From Branchipolynoe longqiensis (lineage: Eukaryota; Annelida; Polychaeta; Phyllodocida; Polynoidae), in contig CM059193.1 in NCBI GenBank assembly GCA_030323885.1, forward strand, positions 52,108,749 through 52,172,748: a DNA stretch of 64,000 nucleotides, in the 5' to 3' direction. Below are positions 1 to 10,592 of the stretch, piece by piece; the stretch's first letter is position 1; every line of letters starts with the position of its first letter. Under the pieces are notes generated by a model, which did not search any database, was not told where the DNA came from, and worked only from the letters and a program-made list of their open reading frames with translations. The translations under genes were made by a program, and so were the position numbers.

Positions 1-1008
1 AATTGTCTATTCGAGCAACATGACGAATCCACGTATGAAGCCAGGCCGAATTACATCCGGCCACTGAGGCTCCGAATGAAACCTCATTTGGAGGCCTTGG
101 GCGTGGATTTGGATGTGTTGGAGGATGCCAAAGTCCCAGAACATCCCCCATGGTCATTGAGAAAGCAATCGGTTATCCTCCGACTCACGGAACTGAGGAA
201 GTCTGGGACACATCCGCTCGAGTACCAAGGACTGCATCCAGAGATTCAAGGCTAGTTTGTAGACCACCTCTCCATATACACTGATGGTTTGGAAGACCAA
301 AGCCGGGTAGCTGCTGCGGCAGTCTGTCGACGGGAAAAATTTGGTGTACGTTTGCCCGATCAGAGCTCGATTTTCACTGCAGAAGCCCAAGCACTCCTTC
401 TCGCGTTGGAGTGTATCGAGGTATCCAACCACACTAACTATATTATATACAGTGATTCGTTCTCTTGCCTCCAGGCTGTTGCTGGACTGAAAATGAATCA
501 CCCTATTCTAGCAACGGTCATTTATAAAATGAACCAACTGACAACAGATGGGTATGACATCCACCTGTGCTGGGTGCCTGGCCATGCCGGCATACAAGGA
601 AACGAATGAGCTGATCGGGCTGCGAAGAAGGCCCTGCACTGTGATCTTGAACTGTGTCTGATCCCTCACTCTGATCTGAAACCACTAATAGCTACCCACA
701 TAAAATCCAAATGGCAACATGAGTGGGATGAAAACATTAATAAACTTAAAGAAATTGAACCATCTGTGGGAAAGCCACCACAGACTCATGCGGGAGGTCG
801 GCGGGACCAAGTGGTCCTTAGCCGCTGCCGTATTGGCCACTCGTGGCTTACACATGCTTTTCTGCTCAAGGGGGAACCTCCCCCTGAATGTATTGGGTGT
901 CAGTCCCCACTGACACTCAAACACATTTTACTAAGTTGCGTTGATTGTTTGGCCCTGCGCCAACAGTTCTACACTGCAGACAGTATGCATGACCTTTTAC
1001 GAAGGTAA
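1..1008 (+). pseudogene. LINE ORF2 C-terminal part: RNase H plus zinc knuckle, broken by stops
   Basis: One reading frame runs from the window edge to a TAA at 1006-1008, interrupted only by TAG at 253 and TGA at 607. Its middle part is an RNase H domain: YTDG near 280, AEAQAL near 385, YSDS near 450 and WVPGHAG near 580 give the acidic residues expected for RNA strand removal during reverse transcription. After this comes a basic region and a Cys/His cluster (CIGC...H...C, about 885-945), as seen at the C-terminus of Jockey/R1-like LINE ORF2 proteins. The reverse transcriptase and endonuclease would lie upstream, outside the window. The two stops mean it is not functional. Exact clade is not determined. 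Confidence 0.85.
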
Positions 1009-1305
1009 AACAGGAAAACATTTTAGCCTTTTTGAGGGCAGCTGGACTGTACCACCTCATATAGTTTGCTAAATAGATTCTATCAATTATTAATATAACT
1101 TTTCTTTTTCTATGGGAATTTGTTTCCCTTGACCACAAATATATGATTGTGAGCTTTCTAATTTAATGAGTGTCTATTGGCACATAATTGTTTGTCTGCT
1201 TTTACATGTAAAAGCGATGGTTTGAACAAAAAACAAACATTTCTCACTGTGAATATGGCCTATGCTGCCGACACGGCGTAAAACAACCACCAATCAATCA
1301 ATCAT
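1009..1305 (+). mobile_element. 3' UTR and ATCA-repeat tail of the LINE
   Basis: The non-coding stretch after the LINE stop codon ends in TTCTCACTGTGAATATGGCC, a short GC-rich segment with GACACGGCGT, then (AATC)n at about 1288-1305. The last 60 bases resemble the end of a tRNA-derived SINE at 55,185-55,250, suggesting that the SINE borrows this LINE's 3' recognition end. Confidence 0.6.
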
Positions 1306-1332
1306 GACCTACGTTGTTACCATATAACCTTA

Positions 1333-2623
1333 ATCAGGTAGGGGCTACGACTAGGAATTCAAAATATCTTGCTTTCTCAAGGCGTATTGAAAAACTAAGA
1401 CAGTTTACATATAGAAACAAATAGGGTGACATGTCACAGTCTGCAACAACTTTAATATTGAGGATGGAACCTAACAAAATATATCAAAGTAGCTTTTCAC
1501 AGTTTCTATGAAGAAAATGCTCCTATGAATAATATGTTCATACTATTCAATTAAAACTACATTAAAATAAAGAGATAATCTTATTTTGCCTATAACTATA
1601 TGCTTGTATTCTGGAACATTTTTACTGGTGAACCATCATGGTCTGTTTAAAAAAGTACTTTTATAGAATCAAAATTCTGGACATATTTAATGAGAAATAA
1701 CCAAAAATATGAACAAATCATGATGTATGGCATCATATAAGCCATTACTCTAATGTACACACAGGCAGATGGGTCGTTGTTGTTGCAGTCTACAAAAGGA
1801 TGGCCACTGGAGGTGGGTGTGGGTGTGGGGGTGGGTGTGGGTGTGGGTGCAGAGTGGGATTTCTCTCTGTGTGGTATATCCACCACACAGTATATGCATA
1901 TACACACATACATATATGTATGCATATGCACACATATATACATACACACCCATACATATGCATAATTATATACATATACACCCATATATGTGCAAATATG
2001 CGCATATATCCAAATATATTCGCATATATGTATGTTTCTAAGCTTAATACAACTTTTCACTTTGAATTAAGTGATGTGACAGAATACTTATGACTAAATT
2101 ATGATATACATATATATATAAATATATACACATATATGTACACATATATGCCGTTTATTATACAACACCTTGCTAGATGAATTGCATATAATTATTACCC
2201 ATGTAGAATAAACCTTAGATATAAGATGGTAGAATTTTCAGTGCCACAGACAATTTTTTGTTAAACAATAACATAATTGTGTACATTATTTCTGGTCATT
2301 ATAGAAATAGCACACTCCCCCCAGCACCATACCCCCCTCTACCAAACTCACTTCCACAACACACCTGTACACTTTATGCCTTTCACGCGGTTGCACACAA
2401 GTTGGGGGTTTGGCGGGGGGGGGGGGGCAATCCCAGTATATGCTGGTACTGGTCGTACCCCTCTCATTAAACTTAAAAACAAGGTTTGGCAGCAGTCATC
2501 GTTCAATGACCATGACCCACATCCACCCTAAGTTTGTGTTGGTGTAACCCTGCCTGCCATATAGGCCAGGTACAGGTTTTCATGCATGGTTGCCCCACCT
2601 GACACCTCCTCCCCCCACCCACC
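1333..2623 (+). mobile_element. Element E copy 1, left part
   Basis: Bases from about 1333 (CAGGTAGGGGC) to 1810 match the reverse complement of 41,300-41,785. Bases 2030-2620 match 38,325-38,995 in the same orientation. Together the copies describe a DNA element with terminal inverted repeats several hundred bases long. No transposase is recognised here. The middle holds a short (GGGTGT)n run and (TA/CA)n microsatellite. The piece stops at 2623, where gypsy element A begins. Confidence 0.6.
1811..2030. repeat. GGGTGT and TATACA/CATATA microsatellites
   Basis: About 1811-1850 is (GGGTGT)n-like. From 1890 to 2030 the sequence is mixed TATATG/CACATA dinucleotide repeat. Open frames across it are repeat artefacts. 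Confidence 0.9.
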
Positions 2624-2742
2624 TGTAAGGTATGTCGATAACGTGGGCTATGCATGGAATTCGAGACCTGGTGTGCTGGTCATGTGACCAGGCACGAGAT
2701 GCCGGCACGTGAGCGGAGGAGAATAAACCAGTCTTACACACA

Positions 2743-2784
2743 GCCATCCCACCTGGCCGCAGTCTTAAAGGGTCCGAGTGTGTT
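2743..2784 (+). repeat. 42-bp direct repeat, left copy (LINE target duplication)
   Basis: This 42-base stretch recurs exactly at 3983-4024. The two copies frame a LINE reverse-transcriptase fragment whose coding similarity begins right after the left copy. The simplest reading is a long target-site duplication made when a 5'-truncated LINE inserted. Confidence 0.75.
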
Positions 2785-3982
2785 ATAAATGGAACCATAT
2801 CAACTGAGGAAAAAATAAACTGTGGTGTACCACAAGGGTCAGTCCTGGGACCACTCCTCTGCCTCATATATATAAATGATCTAAACAACTGGCTAGATTC
2901 TGAAAACATCCAACTATATGCAGATGATACTGTGGTATATACTGCAGGCAAAACATCTGAAGAGATCAAAACAAAACTAAATCAAACACTAATAAAACTA
3001 ACTGAATGGTGCCATCTAAATAAGATAACTATAAATAGCAATAAATCGAAGACGGTGCTATTCGGTACCAGACTAACCGGTAACAACAAAATAAAAATGT
3101 CTCCTGGGAAACAACGAGTTAGAACAGGTAGACAACTACCGATATCTGGGAGTGGACCTGGACAGGCACTTAAACTATGACCTTTGCATAACAAACACTA
3201 TCAAAAAAGCAAACCATAAAATATGGCTACTGGCAAAACTAAGGTACTACATGACTGAAAGCATGGCAATCAAAATATATAAAGGAATGATCCTTCCCTA
3301 CTTCGACTACGGTGATGTAGTATACATGGGGGGAAGTACCAAACTACTCAACAAACTACAAGTGATGCAAAATAAAGCCCTTAAAATATGCCTCCAAGTA
3401 CACAAAAGATATCCCATGATAGAACTACACAAAAAATGCAAAGCAACACTATTAACAAGCAGAAGAGAAACGCACCTGAAAATACTAGCCACCACTACAC
3501 CACGAAACCGGATTACACAGTAGCCCCCCGCAGGTACACTAGACACATGGCAGCTCCAATACTCCTAAGGGAAAGAAGCAACATGAAAATACATGAGAGA
3601 AGTGTACTAACCATGGCAGCACATGCCTGGAATAAACAAAATGTAAAATTGCGGGTAATCCGTAACCCTGATCACCACAAAAAATTCCTAAAGAAAACAA
3701 TTACTTACTGACACAACAAAACTGCACCTGCCCCTGAGCGCCGTGAATGCTTGCTGTGTACTGGCACAGAAAACAAAAGACAGGCCAGGAAAAGTGGTAG
3801 GCACTAAACAGAAAAAATAGGGAAATTATCCCTCCTAAGTATTAAGGAAATCAGGAAAGCTATCACCACATGGCGCAGTCCACCTGGGTATGTGTAATGG
3901 CACAAACCAACACAGAAGTGGACAGGCCATGGTCATGCAACTGATCCACCCTGAAATACAAAATGGCTAGGCAAGCAACACG
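2785..3982 (+). pseudogene. 5'-truncated LINE reverse transcriptase fragment
   Basis: Translation gives the GVPQGSVLGPLL block followed by LYADDTVVY (catalytic Asp pair, about 2915-2940), then the thumb region, with frameshifts near 3110. Downstream are the typical LINE C-terminal segments (YLGV..., W.L.KLRYYM..., ILPYFDYGDVVY, ending near 3710). The fragment has lost endonuclease and N-terminal RT motifs, which is the expected outcome of incomplete target-primed reverse transcription. It sits in the same orientation as element A. CR1/Jockey-like assignment is from motif style only. Confidence 0.8.
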
Positions 3983-4024
3983 GCCATCCCACCTGGCCGC
4001 AGTCTTAAAGGGTCCGAGTGTGTT
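3983..4024 (+). repeat. 42-bp direct repeat, right copy
   Basis: Identical to 2743-2784. The LTR sequence continues after it (CTAGCACACGAG...). Confidence 0.75.
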
Positions 4025-4427
4025 CTAGCACACGAGTGCACTATCTAAGGACAGGGTTTAGGTGAAAGGATGCTGTAACAAATAACAAAAATCTGAATGG
4101 AACAGGATCCTCTCCCGCAAGGCTGCATGTCACCCAAGTAGATGTACATAGTAGGCTCAGGTATCATTACTCAGACTAGACAAAAAAACTGGAAAATTAC
4201 AAAAAAACTAACATAGGCTATTACTAACAACCAAAATTGCAGAAGGCTGACCCAAGCAGACATAGGTAAACACTCCTGGGCAAAGGAACAGATCAAGACA
4301 GCACCACAGCTGTCCAGCGTTGAAAACAAGCACCCTGACAGGAGCTTATACATTATGGGCAGAGTAAATACCTCGTCAATGAAAAAATAAATTTAAAGAA
4401 GTTCTCGTGTCCACATCCTTTCATTAC

Positions 4428-5249
4428 ATGGTGTCAGATAGTGAAAACGAAGACGAAGACACAGTAAACATGGCATTAGCTGGACTTAAACCGCCAGCAC
4501 CACTTGTCTTAGACAAGCCATGAACTGGCGAGCGTGGATAAGCTCGTATGAGATATACGCCGGAGCAACGGGAGTCACATCAAAAGCTGAAATGGTGCAG
4601 TGTTTGATTTTTTTGCACGTAGCAGGACCCGAGGCACAAAAAGTCTACAGGAATGCCACTATAGAGAGCAGCGATAAGGAAAAAATAGGCCCATTGATTC
4701 AGTTATTTTGGACGTACTGCGAAGAAAAAGAAAACCTCACTGTTCCCGATACAAATTTCACTCGTTTAATCAAACCATGGAAGGCATGGACGTATACATC
4801 AGGGAATTACAAAGCCGGATTGATTTTTGTGAGTACGGAGACCTAGAGTCCTCGCTGTTGTGTGACCGGTTGGTCTGTGGTATAAAGGACAAGGAATTGA
4901 GGAATAGACTCCTACAGACACCTAGGCTGATGCTTGAGCGATGCATAGAGATGTGTGTCTGAGCGAACACCAGGACATGATAGGCGAAGAAGCCACCACG
5001 AAAGACAGCCAAATTGACGCTGTAAACAAGTATGGGTGCCGCCATGCAATGCCCACCACACCGGTCAGCATGGGGTCATCGCGAGGTCAACCAGCCAGTC
5101 GAGGGGACGGTGTGCGTGCGGACATGCCACGGTACATGTGTCCCCGATGTGGATACAACCACAACAGAGGTCAGTGCCTTGCGAAAGGGAAAGAATGTGC
5201 CGGGTGTCATAAAGTCAGACATTTTATAAAAGTGTGTAGGAGCAAATAG
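4428..5249 (+). pseudogene. Gypsy element A gag, frameshifted
   Basis: Starting at the ATG at 4428, the frame gives an acidic N-terminus and an ALAGLKPPAPL segment, then a TGA. The capsid-like region continues in a second frame (4520-4846), a third (4708-4962) and back (4941-5249). The end has a nucleocapsid-like Cys/His pattern, CPRCGYNH...C followed by CAGCHK..H....C (about 5148-5235). Capsid would package the element RNA and the knuckle would bind it. At least three frame changes make this a dead copy. Confidence 0.75.
4429..4441 (+). promoter_or_regulatory. Primer-binding-site-like sequence of gypsy element A
   Basis: TGGTGTCAGATAG directly follows the presumed LTR end (ACA at 4426-4428). 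Metazoan Ty3/gypsy elements commonly start their internal part with TGG plus a match to a tRNA 3' end. The first ATG of gag (4428-4430) overlaps this site. Confidence 0.5.
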
Positions 5250-5516
5250 GCAACGGCACCTGTGAATGAGCTTGATGTGGATGAGCACAATAAGCCCGAG
5301 AAAGCGAGGAGACCAGACGAGGAGGACGAGGAAGATGCAGACCTATTTGTTGGTGAAGTTGACGAGATGGATAATGATGAAGAGTTGTGGTATGCTGACA
5401 TATGTGTTGGTAGAACTGACATTTGCTTCAAACTGGACAGTGGATCGCAAGCGAACATGCTGCCAAAAGCGATTTTTGACAAAATCCACAACACCACGAT
5501 GAAGCAGTCCTGATGT
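5250..5516 (+). pseudogene. Gypsy element A retropepsin
   Basis: An acidic linker rich in Asp/Glu is followed by LDSGSQANMLP (about 5436-5470), the D-S/T-G active-site loop of a retroviral-type aspartic protease that would cut Gag-Pol. A TGA at 5512 interrupts the protein shortly after the active site. Element B has the same motif as DTGSQANI. Confidence 0.75.
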
Positions 5517-6660
5517 CGGTTGATCACGTTTGCTGGTAACCATATCTACCTGGAAGGAGAAGCCGACATCAAGATCAACAACTGCACACTGCGATTCCAA
5601 GTTACTTCAATGGAAAGCCCGATACTCGGGAAGAAGGCGTGCGTGATGTTAAACCTCCTCAACAGAGTCAACATGGTCAGCAAAGAAGGCAATGATGACA
5701 CAAAAGCAAATGATCTGGTAAATCCCTATAGTGATGTTTTCAATGGACTAGGCATAATCAAAGTTAACGCAAAAATTCACATAGATCAAAATGTTCCACC
5801 TGTTGTTGACCCTCCTCGCTGTATCCCTCATGGAATAGAAAATGATGTAAAAAAAGAAATTGATAGAATTAGTGGTAATCACAAAGCAAGAAGAGCCGAC
5901 CCCGTGGGTCAGCTCAATCACGATTGTTAGGAAGCCAGGAAAGTTCTGAGTATGTCTTGACCCCACAAAACTAAGCAAAGCAGTGTTGCATGGGGCATAT
6001 CCGACTAGAACGATTGAAGAGGTAATTGCCAAAACCCACGGGGCCAAATTTTTCACCATGCTTGATGCCAACAGTGGGTACTGGCAGATAGTTTTAGATG
6101 AAAAGAGTTCTAACATTTGCACGTTCAACACTCCATGGGGCAGGTACCGCTACATGCGCCTGCCCTTCGGAATCAAAACGGCAGGCAATATTTTCATTGA
6201 ACAAATGAACCTAATACTAGGCGATCTAACAGGTGTAAACGCTGTGGCGGACAACATCCTAGTATATGGAAAATCCCTAGAAGAACATAATGCTAGATTA
6301 GAGGCAGTGTTAAAGAGAGCAAGAGAGGTCAATCTAAAGCTAAACCCCAAAAAGTCTCAAATCTGTAAGAAAGAAGTCAGTTATGTGGGTCACACTCTTG
6401 CAGAACATGGTCTGAAACCCAATGCAGAGCGAATCCAAGCAATAAACGAAACACCAACGCCAACAAACAAAGCTGACATCCAGTGGTTCTTGGGTATGGT
6501 GGGGTATGTTTAGAAATTTATCCCAAACCTGGCCAAAATTTCAAAACCTTTAAGAATATTGTTAAAACGTGAGGTCGCATGGCACTAGGATATAGATCAA
6601 ACACAAGTGTTCGCAAAATTAAAAACTGCTCTGATAAGAGTGCCTGTGCTCACAAACTAC
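5517..6660 (+). pseudogene. Gypsy element A reverse transcriptase
   Basis: The end of the protease and the RT fingers (5517-5930) are followed after stops by the palm: LDANSGYWQI (about 6062-6092), FNTPWGRYRYMRLPFGIK, and VADNILVYG at 6244-6270. The YXDD-like box normally carries two Asp; here the second is Asn (AAC at 6253), so catalysis should be lost. The connection domain follows (SYVGHTL, GMVGYV). Stops lie at about 5928, 5949, 6511 and 6587. Most similar in this window to gypsy element B. Confidence 0.85.
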
Positions 6661-7236
6661 TGTAAAATATTCTGATAAAACACATTGGTGCGGAATGATA
6701 ACTGGGATATAAGGGATTACAAATGGTCTATAAAGGTAAATGATTTATAGGGCCAGGGGCATAAAGGTAGTATGTGGTGCTGGTGATCCTTTACTTAAAT
6801 TAAATAGTCATTGCGTATTCTATAGATAGTGTGAGAGGGGCACTACTGTTAGTGTGGAAGGGGCTCAAGAGCTCTACTCACAACCCCCTTCCCCCCAACT
6901 GTTAGTCACGAATCACCACACACACAGACACAACAGGGCAGGTGAGGCCAATGCAGCCACAAGGCATGGTGGTGGGTAGATCACAGTTGTCATGGTGATA
7001 CAGAAATGCTTACTGTTGATTGGTTGATATAGAAATGCTTACTGTTCATTTGAGAGCATGGTCAGGTGACATGCCATATCAAGGCCAGAAACCATTATAT
7101 AATAATAAACCCGAAGGTGCAAGCTCTCACTCACTTACTTTACTTTCACTCTATCCTCTGCCTTTCTTGTACTTGCCTGTAGTGATTTCCTATTAGCCTG
7201 CCTACACAACTACAGCTGCCAGACGACGACTTTACA
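6661..7236 (+). mobile_element. Solo LTR inserted in gypsy element A
   Basis: The 576-base insert starts TGTAAA and ends TTTACA, and is flanked by CTAC on both sides (6657-6660 and 7237-7240). Gypsy A coding sequence stops at 6660 and resumes at 7241 in an aligned position. Inside, near the 3' end, there is a TATATAATAATAAA stretch (about 7097-7110) that could serve as TATA or poly(A) signal. The TG...CA ends, 4-base target duplication and lack of coding sequence fit a solo LTR left by LTR-LTR recombination. Confidence 0.8.
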
Positions 7237-7240
7237 CTAC

Positions 7241-7848
7241 AATGTAAAAGAACAAACTACCATCCAAGTGGACGCTTCCAAGTCTGGGTTGGGGGCAACA
7301 ATGTTCCAAAATAATCGCCCAATTGCGATGGCCTCGAAGGCACTAAATGATGCACAAAGTGTTATGCAGTGACAGAAAAGGAGGTTTTGGCAATCTGTTT
7401 TGGTTGCCAAAAGTTCCATGACTATATATTTGGCAAAAACACATTAATCGAAACGGATCACAAACCACTGATTGCGATCATGAACAAACCAATTTGGAAG
7501 CTGTCCACTAGAATGCAACGAATGTGCATGTGCCTTCAAAATTATGACCTTGACTTTGTATTCAAAAAGGGTGCTTACATGTACTTTGCAGATGCCCTGT
7601 CATGCGCCCACTCAACATCAACAGGGCCGCACAACCTATTTGACAGGGACATCAGCATACCTGCCCTGGACATCTTGGAAGATGACCTGACATGTATTGC
7701 AAAAGCAACTCAAAATGATGAAACCCTAAAAGAAGTAGCATGCCTCACATGCATAAAGTGGCCAGAAACTAACAAAAACATCAGAGAAGATGTCAAACCA
7801 TTCTTCACGTATAAACATGAAATCATCACAAGCAGTAACATATTACCC
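7241..7848 (+). pseudogene. Gypsy element A RNase H region
   Basis: The RT-RNase H part resumes after the solo LTR: IQVDASKSGLGA (about 7259-7294), ALNDAQ, then after a frameshift EKEVLAICFGCQKFHDYIFG, ETDHKPLIAIM and the FADALS block, with a Cys where elements usually have an Arg. It matches element B 51,713-52,654. Similarity stops at about 7848, where element E sequence starts. Integrase and the 3' LTR are missing. Confidence 0.8.
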
Positions 7849-8210
7849 AGTATATGCTGGTACTGGTAGTACCCCTCTCATGAAATTTAAAAATAAGGTT
7901 TGGCAGCAGTCATGGTTCAATGATCATGACCCACATCCACCCTAAGTTTGTTTTGCTGTAACCCTGCGAGCCATATAAGCCAGGGTACAAATAGTCATGC
8001 ATGGTTGCCCCACCTCACACCACCTCCCCCCACCCCACCGACACACAAAGTAAGACAATAGCCACACAGCAACATTGATATGCAGCTCACACCCACACCA
8101 GCCCACCTCTAGCCACACAATGCTGGTCAGTCATGAATCAATGATGATGTGGTGATATTTATTAAAGTTTTATTGAATTTATATTTAAATTTATTTATTT
8201 ATTATGCTTA

Positions 8211-8630
8211 CTATTTAGAATTAGGTGTATGCATTATGATGTTGCACTGGTCCATTAAATACCAAATCGAATGCATTCTCAGACCTATTCCAAGAGGCAA
8301 AAGTTCTGACATTTTTACACTCAGTGCAGGACTCAGAAACTGTCCAAGAAAGCTGTCACCCTTCTGATTGGCACCTGATATCACAGCTCTTCCATATGTG
8401 TGAAGTCTGCAGCTGGACACCTGCATTGGAATGCCACTTGCTAAAACACTGAGGCAGGTGTCAAGCTCCAGACTTCACACATATGCAACATGTGTGACAC
8501 CAGGTGCCAAGCAGAAGTGTGACAGTTTTCTTAGACAATTTCCGAGTCCTGCTGTGAGTATGAATGTGTCAGAACTTTTGTCCCCTGGAATAGGTCTGAG
8601 AATGCATTGGATTTGGTAATTAATGGACCA
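8211..8630. repeat. Inverted repeat of element E with the same ORF on both arms
   Basis: The arms (about 8211-8426 and 8431-8640) are reverse complements with many differences. Read outward to inward, each strand encodes a related peptide containing SRLHTY...PGA.QK.DSFL.QF.SPA.SV..SEL and GIGLRMH.IWYLMDQ. The copy at 39,095-39,660 has the same structure. I do not recognise the peptide. Conservation of both arms in both copies suggests that it is part of the mobile unit. Confidence 0.65.
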
Positions 8631-8829
8631 GCGCCACAAAATACTGCACAGACTTACTTCTGAATATTATGCAAAATGTGATGCAGTCATTCCTAAGTCC
8701 AAGAACATTGGTAAGTCCTTTTTCACTTCATATTAATATTATCAGTTCTTATTTATATTTCAAATTGTTTTCTTTCCTTAGGATATTATTATTACTATCA
8801 TTATTTCCAGCATGCCACTGCCATTATTA

Positions 8830-9620
8830 TTGGGGTAATTGAGGGGGTAGGCCAGGAGTCAAGGCGAGGGTAGGCTGAGAGTCATGGCCAGGACATTCCG
8901 GGAGTCATGGCTGGGACAGGCCGGGAGTCACGGCAGGGGCAGACTGGGAGTTGTGGCGGGGGGTGGCCTGGAGTCATGTCGGGGGGCGACTGGGCATCAT
9001 GGCGGGGGTGAGCTGGGAGTATGTGGTGACAGGCCGGGAGTCACGGACAGCACTGCAGTGGATTCTGGATATATCATATAATAATCCCGTCCTGATATGA
9101 CCTTAGATGTTGCCCAGATGTAAAACTCCAACAACCAACCAACCATATAATAACAAGAATAACAATAACAGAAATAATAATTGCATACATTTAATATACA
9201 ATTACAATATACTATAAGCATGAGGATATAAGTCCTACCAGCAGATACTGAGTCACAGCAGTGGTAGGCTGGGAGTCATAGCTTTGGCAGCCCAGGAATC
9301 ACGGCAGTGGGAGGCCGGGAGTCACAGTGGGGGTAGGGTGAGTGTCATGGCGGTGACAGGTCGGGAGTCACGGCGGTGACAGGCTGGGAGTCACGAAGCT
9401 GACAGTTTGAGAGTCACGAAGCTGACAGTTTGGGAGTCACGGTGGTGGGAGGCCAGGAGTCATGGTTTGGCCGGGAGTCATGGCGGGGGCAGGCCGGGAG
9501 TCACAGTGGTGACAGGCCGGGATTCACAGTGGTGACAGGCCAGGATTCACAGTGGTGACATGCCGGGAGTCACGGCGGGCTAAGCCGGGAGTCAAGGGAG
9601 CGGGGAGGGGCGTTGCGGGT
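8830..9620. repeat. GC-rich minisatellite of about 22-24 bp
   Basis: Degenerate tandem copies of a unit like GGCCGGGAGTCACGGCGG plus a few bases. A related array lies at 39,840-40,430 in element E copy 2, so the minisatellite travels with the element. Confidence 0.85.
9085..9146 (+). mobile_element. Tail of a tRNA-derived SINE
   Basis: TCCTGATATGACCTTAGATG ... GTAAAACTCCAACAACCAACC matches the 3' end of the SINE at 44,985-45,300. Only the tail is present. Confidence 0.65.
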
Positions 9621-9882
9621 GGGGGCGGGGGAGGAGGTCCGGTGGGGGGCGGAGAGGGGGGCGCCGAACTCGGCGGGGCCACGGGGGGGATTCGAGCTCA
9701 AAGTCGGGGTCGGACTCGGAGGAGGTGTGCAGGTCGGGGAGGTGGCCGATGTAGGCAGTGTCGCCGGCCGACGGGCCGCCCCGGGTGCGGCCAGAGCCCT
9801 CTACTCGCGTCCCCAGACCCCTCCCCGCCACCCCCCGCCACCAGCCCCCGCCCCCCCCCCCCCAACGATAATAACCTGGCGA
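9621..9882. repeat. G- and C-rich low-complexity sequence
   Basis: Purine-rich G runs followed by C-rich runs, ending with a 14-base C tract near 9850. Open frames on both strands are compositional. No gene is supported. Confidence 0.7.
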
Positions 9883-10209
9883 TCATAGAAAACGTCTTAC
9901 TTCCTTTTTACTAGTCGGAGAAGCCATATCCCTAATGGAACTAATTTTTTCAGGATCCGGTTTCAAGCCTGACTCACATACAACGTAGCCTAAGAGTTTT
10001 ACTTCAGCTACTCCGAATTCACACTTAGACTCTTTAATAATCATACCATTATTCTGCAAGATGGTCAAAATGTGAGCTACATCCGGTCGATGACTTTCTT
10101 CATCAGGTGAATAAATTATGATGTCATTTAAATAAATTAAACATTATCCCAAAAACTCTGAAAAAATAGCAGTCATCATTCTTTGAAAAACTGCTGGGAA
10201 ATTGGGTTA
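9883..10209 (-). pseudogene. Gypsy element C reverse transcriptase, second part
   Basis: On the minus strand this reads FPAVFQRMMTAIF, then a YLNDIIIYSPDEE block (the FxDD-like box, with Asn before the Asp), then GMIIKESKCEF, KLLGYVVCESG and KKEVRRFL: RT palm and connection of a Ty3/gypsy element. It is the continuation of 15,702-15,900, separated by the Harbinger transposon. The 5'-to-3' end is cut at about 9883, so RNase H, integrase and the 3' LTR are missing. Confidence 0.8.
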
Positions 10210-10550
10210 AGGCCCTGTCACATTACGGCGTATGGCGGGAGCGTATTGAAAACCTACGTAAGTCCTGCGGGTGCCGGCCTATGATGATCTTTGGTGACCT
10301 CTCGGGCGGGTTTGAGCGTATGTGGAACATATGAGGAGCATATGAGGAGCGTATGGGAGCGTATGGGAGCGTGCTGTGACATTTTTTGATGGTTTTGATT
10401 GGCATGTGGAGCGTATGAGGAGCGTATGAGGAGCGTATGAGGAGCGTATGATTATTTTAGGAGCATATGAGGAGCGTCTGAGGAGCGTATGCGAAACCTA
10501 TGCGCGACCTATGTTATCTCTCCGCGGTCTGCCACCAGGTGGCTCCTGGG

Positions 10551-10559
10551 TATATATAG
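10551..10559 (+). promoter_or_regulatory. TATA box of the MADF gene
   Basis: TATATATAG lies 34 bases before the ATG at 10,593, which has the strong context GCCACCATG. This pairing fixes the likely start codon and implies a very short 5' leader. Confidence 0.6.
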
Positions 10560-10592
10560 CCTGCAGCAACAGTCTCCCCTCACTCTGCCACC

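Larger units (their letters stand above)
2624..4428 (+). mobile_element. 5' LTR of Ty3/gypsy element A, with a LINE inserted in it
   Basis: The LTR appears to start with TGTAAGGTATG at 2624, like the TGTAAGATATG start of the element B LTR on the other strand at 49,219. It carries GAATAAACCA near 2721 (B has AGAATAAACCA) and ends in CCTTTCATTACA at 4428, directly before a primer-binding-site-like sequence. Removing the 1,240-base LINE insertion leaves about 565 bases, far longer than the roughly 160 bases I estimate for B. The segment 4030-4380 may therefore contain a further insertion, or the boundaries may be off. Confidence 0.45.
7849..9882 (+). mobile_element. Element E copy 1, internal part
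   Basis: The sequence from 7849 repeats 2432-2621 (about 190 bases), so the two parts of element E overlap rather than abut across gypsy A. It then continues like copy 2: the inverted-repeat coding segment, a region with the GGATATTATTATTACTATCA start near 8780, and the GC-rich minisatellite. At about 9883 it meets truncated gypsy element C. A SINE tail is embedded at 9085-9146. Confidence 0.6.

Noticed and set aside
9552..9914. GC-rich ORFs on both strands
   Set aside because: Low-complexity G/C sequence at the end of a minisatellite; no domain.
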